Source: Kroppenstedtia guangzhouensis (GTDB taxonomy: Bacteria; Bacillota; Bacilli; Thermoactinomycetales; DSM-45169). From it: a DNA stretch of 64,000 nt. The position numbers were made by a program, and so were the translations under genes. The notes below the pieces were generated by a model that did not search any database, was not told the DNA's origin, and saw nothing but the letters and a program-made list of their open reading frames with translations. The stretch spans positions 62,001 through 126,000 of the forward strand of contig NZ_BMEX01000002.1 of assembly GCF_014637345.1 (NCBI RefSeq), in the 5' to 3' direction. Below are positions 59,796 to 64,000 of this stretch, piece after piece; position 1 is the stretch's first letter, and each line of letters begins with the position of its first letter.

Positions 59796-60931
59796 CCGAT
59801 TTCCCGGGCGATCACCATCCGTTGAATCTCAGAGGTGCCTTCACCGATCTCCGTCAATTTGGCATCTCGGAAAAACCGTTCCACCCGGTATTCGTGCATG
59901 TAACCATATCCGCCGTGAATCTGTACCGCCTGATCACAGACACGCATGGCAATCTCCGAGGCAAAAAGTTTTGCCATGGCGGCCTCTTTTGAAAATTTGC
60001 GACCCTGATCCTTCAGCCAGGCCGCTTTGTAAACCATGTTTCGCGCCACCTCAATATTCATCGCCATATCCGCCAACTTGTGCTGAATCGCCTGAAACTT
60101 GGAGATGGGGTGGCCGAATTGTTTTCGTTCCTTGGCATATTGAAGAGCAGCCTCATAAGCACCCTGGGCGATCCCCACGGCCATCGCTCCGATTCCAATC
60201 CGACCGCCGTCCAATGTGATCAGAAACTGTTTAAACCCTTCCCCGATCTTACCCAAGATATTTTCATGGGGAACCCGTACATTTTCCATAATCAACTCGG
60301 TGGTGTTGGAACTGTGAAGTCCCATTTTCACATAGTTGTCAATCACCTGGAACCCTTTTGCATCGGTGGGAACGATCAATGCACTGATCTCGGGGGATCC
60401 ATCCTCTTTCTTTCCCGTTACCGCCGTCAGAGCCAAATATTTGGCAAAGCTGGCATTGGTGATAAAGCACTTGGAGCCGTTGATCACCCAGTCGTCTCCA
60501 TCACGGATGGCCGTGGTTCGGGTGCCGCCTGCATCGGATCCGGCGTTGGGTTCAGTGAGGCCGAAGGCACCCAGGCTCTCTCCTTTACACAAAGGAATGA
60601 GGTATTTCTGTTTCTGCTCCTCGCTTCCAAAGAGATACAAAGGGGCACAGCCCAAAGAGATATGGGCCGAGTAGGTGATCCCTGTGGAAGCGCAGACCCG
60701 GGACAACTCCTCCACCGCAATGGCGAAACTGATCGAGTCAGCTCCTCCGCCGCCGTACTCTTCCGGAAAGGGAAGTCCCATCAGATTCAGGTCTGCCATC
60801 TTCCGGAATATCTCAACGGGAAAGGTTTTGGTTCGGTCCCGTTCGTCAGCTCCCGGCGCCACTTCCCCCTCGGCAAAATCGCGCATCAGCTTGCGGACCA
60901 TTTTTTGTTCTTCTGTCAGGTCAAAATTCAT
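59789..60931 (-). CDS. Acyl-CoA dehydrogenase
   Basis: A 380-residue flavoenzyme from ATG 60931, after CAGGAGTGGAG, the family's normal length. Motifs: [40 protein letters not shown], the [19 protein letters not shown] region and the C-terminal [38 protein letters not shown] with the catalytic Glu. Short/branched-chain type is likely. It forms an operon with the acyl-CoA synthetase (7-base overlap) for fatty or branched-acid oxidation. A TGAATGA half-site upstream (about 60970) could be part of a FadR-type operator. Confidence 0.93.
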   Translation of the reverse strand: MNFDLTEEQKMVRKLMRDFAEGEVAPGADERDRTKTFPVEIFRKMADLNLMGLPFPEEYGGGGADSISFAIAVEELSRVCASTGITYSAHISLGCAPLYLFGSEEQKQKYLIPLCKGESLGAFGLTEPNAGSDAGGTRTTAIRDGDDWVINGSKCFITNASFAKYLALTAVTGKKEDGSPEISALIVPTDAKGFQVIDNYVKMGLHSSNTTELIMENVRVPHENILGKIGEGFKQFLITLDGGRIGIGAMAVGIAQGAYEAALQYAKERKQFGHPISKFQAIQHKLADMAMNIEVARNMVYKAAWLKDQGRKFSKEAAMAKLFASEIAMRVCDQAVQIHGGYGYMHEYRVERFFRDAKLTEIGEGTSEIQRMVIAREIGC

Positions 60932-61102
60932 TTCCACTCCACTCCTGTTATCCTTGATGAGAGCGCTTTCATTCATTATTATAAGTTCAAGAGGGATTTT
61001 CCTTCAAGAATTTTTGGAATGTACTTGTTTTGGTCGATTCCCTCCCTCATACAGGATTTGCATCGGGTTCGGAAAAGGGATAAAATTGAACCAATCATCA
61101 AC

Positions 61103-61136
61103 AAAAAATAAAAGCACCCATCATCGGAGTGCTTTT
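61103..61136 (-). terminator. Terminator of sigA
   Basis: Minus strand AAAAGCAC-TCCGATGATGG-GTGCTTTT followed by ATTTTTT, 20 bases after the sigA stop. Confidence 0.82.
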
Positions 61137-61155
61137 CCAGAAAGTTGTACCCATC

Positions 61156-62274
61156 TTATTCAAGAAAATCTTTCAATCGCTTGCTACGGCTGGGATGGCG
61201 AAGTTTACGAAGCGCTTTCGCCTCAATCTGGCGAATGCGCTCCCGGGTGACGCCAAACACTTTCCCCACTTCTTCCAGGGTCCGGGTGCGACCGTCGTCC
61301 AGTCCAAAACGGAGGCGCAGTACGTTTTCCTCCCGGTCGGACAAAGTATCCAGCACATCCTTCAGCTGCTCTTTCAAAAGCTCGTACGCGGCGGCATCCG
61401 CCGGTGCCTGGGCATCATCGTCGGGAATGAAGTCACCGAGATGGGAATCGTCCTCTTCACCGATCGGGGTCTCCAGAGAGACCGGCTCCTGGGCGATCTT
61501 CATGATCTCCCGCACTTTTTCCGGGCTGAGTTCCATCTCCTCAGCAATCTCTTCCGGGGTGGGTTCCCGTCCCAGTTCCTGCAACAGCTGACGCGAAACC
61601 CGGATCAGTTTGTTGATTGTTTCCACCATGTGCACCGGAATCCGGATCGTCCGGGCCTGATCCGCGATCGCCCGGGTGATCGCTTGCCGGATCCACCACG
61701 TGGCATAGGTGCTGAACTTAAATCCTTTACGGAAATCAAATTTCTCCACAGCCTTGATCAGACCCATATTCCCTTCCTGGATCAAATCGAGAAACAGCAT
61801 CCCCCGACCCACATATCGTTTGGCGATACTGACCACCAGCCGCAGATTGGCCTCCGCCAGGCGCCGTTTCGCTTCTTCGTCACCCTCTTCGATCCGCTTG
61901 GCCAGTTCCACTTCTTCCTCGGCGGACAGCAGAGGCACCCGGCCGATCTCTTTCAGATACATCCGGACCGGATCGTTGATCTTGACACCGGGAGGAACGC
62001 TCAGGTCATCCTCCAGCAGTTCGTCATTCTCCTCTTCCTCTTCATCAGAGAATTCCATAGGTTCATCGTCCTCGTTCAGAACCTCGATCCCCTGTTCACT
62101 CAGGGCTTCAAAAAACTCATCCACTTGTTGAGGTTCCTGGTCAAAGACGGACATCTTTTCAGTGATCTCTTTATATGTCAGAACTCCGCGCTTTTTCCCC
62201 AGATTCGTCAGATGATCCTTCACTTGTTCCAGGGTGAGCTCGTGTTCCACATCCACGTTTTGCTCATTTGCCAA
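61156..62274 (-). CDS. sigA: Primary sigma factor SigA (RpoD)
   Basis: A 372-residue group 1 sigma factor. Region 1.1 is N-terminal ([20 protein letters not shown]), followed by an acidic linker. Region 1.2 is [16 protein letters not shown], region 2 includes [38 protein letters not shown] and [11 protein letters not shown], and region 4.2 is [20 protein letters not shown]. Size equals B. subtilis SigA (371). It follows dnaG by 33 bases, the conserved macromolecular synthesis operon order. Confidence 0.98.
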   Translation of the reverse strand: MANEQNVDVEHELTLEQVKDHLTNLGKKRGVLTYKEITEKMSVFDQEPQQVDEFFEALSEQGIEVLNEDDEPMEFSDEEEEENDELLEDDLSVPPGVKINDPVRMYLKEIGRVPLLSAEEEVELAKRIEEGDEEAKRRLAEANLRLVVSIAKRYVGRGMLFLDLIQEGNMGLIKAVEKFDFRKGFKFSTYATWWIRQAITRAIADQARTIRIPVHMVETINKLIRVSRQLLQELGREPTPEEIAEEMELSPEKVREIMKIAQEPVSLETPIGEEDDSHLGDFIPDDDAQAPADAAAYELLKEQLKDVLDTLSDREENVLRLRFGLDDGRTRTLEEVGKVFGVTRERIRQIEAKALRKLRHPSRSKRLKDFLE

Positions 62275-62307
62275 CTTGCGGCTCCCTCCTTCCCTGATCC
62301 CACTGCT

Positions 62308-64000
62308 TCAAGCCTGTTTGCGAACCTTTTCCCTCAGACGAATCAGTTCAACCCCGAGACGGGTGGCTTCCGCAATGTCACCAGCTCGTTCTGCCTGCTT
62401 GACCTGCTCTTTTTTTCGTTCAATTTCTTTATGAAGGGGATAATTGCGTATATGCCGGATATAATCGGAGATCTCCTCATCCGTCACCTCCGGCGTATTC
62501 AGGATCACCATCCCACTGGCTTCCCGTAACAGATGATCATCTTTGAGGTAGCGGAGAAATCGCCCGGGATCCGCAGGATTCCCTTCGGAGTAATAAGAAT
62601 ACAGATAGGCGGCAATGGCGGCGTGTATCTCGATGTTGAAGTCGGCCCCGACGGTCTGCATCACATGCTCTGCCACATTCCGGTCGTGCATCATCGCTTG
62701 CAGCAAACGCCTTTCCGCCTGTTCATGCGCTTGGGGACGGCGCCCCTGACCGACCATGTGTTTGCTTTTGTGATATCCATTATTCCACTTCCCCGTTCCT
62801 TTATCCCCGTTCCTTCCTCTCTTCTTCGATGCCATCTGCCGAAGTTCCTGTTTGAGAGCATCCAAAGAGAGATGAAACTCTTTTGCCAATCGCCGCAGAT
62901 AATGATCCCGTTCGATCGCCCGGGGCAAATCCGCGATCACCTCGATCGCCCGGGTGAGGTAACCCATCTTTTCTTCCTCATCAACAAGGTTGAACCCCGC
63001 TTTAAGGGCTTCCAGCTTAAAGGCGGCATAGGGAAGAGCCTGTGCAATCACCTCTCCGGAAAAAGATGCGGCCCCGCGGGAACGTACAAAATCGTCAGGA
63101 TCCATTCCCGGGGGCATCTTGGCTACCTTGACGACACACCCGTGCTCCTTCAGAACCTCCGCAGCCCGATCCGCCGCCTTTTGTCCAGCCCGATCGGAAT
63201 CGTAACAGATCACGGCGGTACCGGCATTGCGGCGGATCACCCGGGCTTGGGACTCGGTCAAAGCGGTTCCCAAAGTGGCCACACCGGTGAACACCCCGGC
63301 CTGCCAAGCGGAGATCACATCCATATACCCTTCAAAAAGAATCACCTGCTCCGCCTTCCGGACTGCTTTTCGCGCGCGGTGAAGATTATAAAGGAATTTC
63401 CCTTTGTAAAACAGGGTGGTTTCAGGGCTGTTCAGGTACTTGGGCTGACCTTCCCCCAACACCCGCCCCCCAAAGGCGATCACCCGCCCCTGTGTGTCAT
63501 GAATGGGAAACATGATCCTCCCCCGAAAGCGGTCAAACCATGCGGAAGGCCCTCGGGAGGGATCCCGTTCAACCAACAACCCCGCTTCCACCGCTGTTTT
63601 TTCATCTACACCGCGCCGTTTCAAAAAGTAATGGAGGAAATGGTAAGAATCAGGAGAAAATCCCAATTGAAACTCTTCCATTGTCTCCCGGGTGATCCCC
63701 CGTTTCATCAGGTACTCCCGAGCTTGTGAACCATGATCACTCTCCAGCAACATATGATGATACAGACGGGCGGCCAATTCGGTCACCACCCGAAGTTGTT
63801 GCCGTTTCTCCTCTTCCGGATCCCGGGTGTTCTCCCCCCGACTCCGGGGAAGTTGGATCCCTGCCTGATCCGCCAGCTGAGTGACGGCCTCCACAAAGGT
63901 CAACTGCTCTGTCTCCATCAAAAACCGGATCACATCGCCACCGGCCCCACAACCGAAACAATAGTATATCTGTTTGTCCGGGGATACGGAGAAGGAGGGT
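62308..64000 (-). CDS. dnaG: DNA primase DnaG, 5' end outside window
   Basis: The frame stays open to the window edge, beginning within the zinc-finger domain (QIYYCFGCGAGGD, at the extreme right), so only about the first 40 residues are missing. The RNA polymerase domain has VIAFGGRVLGEGQPKYLNSP and TLFYKGKFLYNL. The TOPRIM fold has VILFEGYMDVISAWQAGV and VICYDSDRAGQKAADRA. The C-terminal helicase-binding domain ends near 62308 with a helical stretch rich in Lys/Glu. It primes replication and is cotranscribed with sigA. Confidence 0.97.
   Translation of the reverse strand, partial: PSFSVSPDKQIYYCFGCGAGGDVIRFLMETEQLTFVEAVTQLADQAGIQLPRSRGENTRDPEEEKRQQLRVVTELAARLYHHMLLESDHGSQAREYLMKRGITRETMEEFQLGFSPDSYHFLHYFLKRRGVDEKTAVEAGLLVERDPSRGPSAWFDRFRGRIMFPIHDTQGRVIAFGGRVLGEGQPKYLNSPETTLFYKGKFLYNLHRARKAVRKAEQVILFEGYMDVISAWQAGVFTGVATLGTALTESQARVIRRNAGTAVICYDSDRAGQKAADRAAEVLKEHGCVVKVAKMPPGMDPDDFVRSRGAASFSGEVIAQALPYAAFKLEALKAGFNLVDEEEKMGYLTRAIEVIADLPRAIERDHYLRRLAKEFHLSLDALKQELRQMASKKRGRNGDKGTGKWNNGYHKSKHMVGQGRRPQAHEQAERRLLQAMMHDRNVAEHVMQTVGADFNIEIHAAIAAYLYSYYSEGNPADPGRFLRYLKDDHLLREASGMVILNTPEVTDEEISDYIRHIRNYPLHKEIERKKEQVKQAERAGDIAEATRLGVELIRLREKVRKQA

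Noticed and set aside
61129-62529. 466-codon plus-strand frame across sigA and dnaG
   Set aside because: Antisense to sigA and dnaG, with no recognisable domain.
1-64000. CRISPR arrays, rRNA operons, prophage or complete insertion sequences
   Set aside because: No regularly spaced repeat array, rRNA sequence, integrase, terminase or transposase gene was seen. The only mobile-like sequence is the short interspersed element.

Overview
The window reads as chromosome of an endospore-forming, Gram-positive Bacillota bacterium with roughly 50-55% G+C. It carries a tricistronic gerA/gerB/gerC-type receptor operon, a GerPA/PF-like gene, a YhcN/YlaJ lipoprotein, gpsB, a dnaG-sigA pair and trmK-nif3. 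The gene mix (Bacillales core genes plus a type A RNase P RNA, selenocysteine machinery and hppD) suggests a lineage near Thermoactinomycetaceae. That placement is inference from gene content, not from a search.

Layout. 1-2.9 kb: start of a sugar-binding lipoprotein with LacI/MalR-like operators, then a decayed MFS/LysR pair. 2.9-6.7 kb: TetR-controlled drug-type ABC-2 exporter (permease, two ATPases, regulator) with two palindromic operators. 6.9-10.9 kb: a small RHH protein, then an AT-richer cluster of one ATPase, three membrane subunits and a small exported cysteine-pair protein. 11-14.5 kb: CorA, an MFS carrier, and queF behind a preQ1 riboswitch and attenuator. 14.5-18.6 kb: germinant-receptor operon. 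18.7-27.5 kb: endonuclease V, selC (tRNA-Sec), Nudix and GNAT genes, an actin-like ParM with a small partner, tRNA-Gly, and selB. 27.6-34.7 kb: DedA, oligopeptide-binding protein, NlpC/P60 endopeptidase, S13 carboxypeptidase, GpsB, YhcN/YlaJ lipoprotein, YugP protease. 34.8-39.1 kb: K+/Na+:H+ antiporter, DUF1540 protein, RodA and FtsW. 39.4-41.3 kb: TPP-riboswitch operon tenI-thiS-thiG. 41.3-50.2 kb: ferredoxin, frameshifted DUF488, DedA, an isolated nuoD, a nicotinamidase-like gene, M42 peptidase, a secreted putative glycosidase, an SGNH lipase and rnpB. 50.2-64 kb: nif3, trmK, nuclease-like gene, gerP-like gene, M1 peptidase, hppD, flavoprotein/Rrf2 cassette, acyl-CoA synthetase and dehydrogenase, sigA and dnaG (cut by the window end).

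The most unusual structure is an interspersed element of about 127 bp. It has terminal inverted repeats related to TAGAAGCGTTGTGA and an internal inverted repeat that can fold into a stem of about 16 bp. Three near-full copies (877, 21220, 57838), one diverged copy (46105), one partial copy (54817) and one solo end (40431) lie between genes. Two copies bracket hppD and the flavoprotein/Rrf2 cassette within the dnaG-sigA to trmK-nif3 neighbourhood. It behaves like a MITE, though no parent transposase is visible here.

Functional links: selC and selB supply two of the four selenocysteine functions, and selA and selD are not in the window. The oligopeptide-binding protein, NlpC/P60 enzyme and S13 enzyme fit a cell-wall peptide turnover group. 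RodA, FtsW and GpsB belong to envelope synthesis. Several loci are decaying (MFS/LysR pair, GNAT remnant by tRNA-Gly, DUF488).
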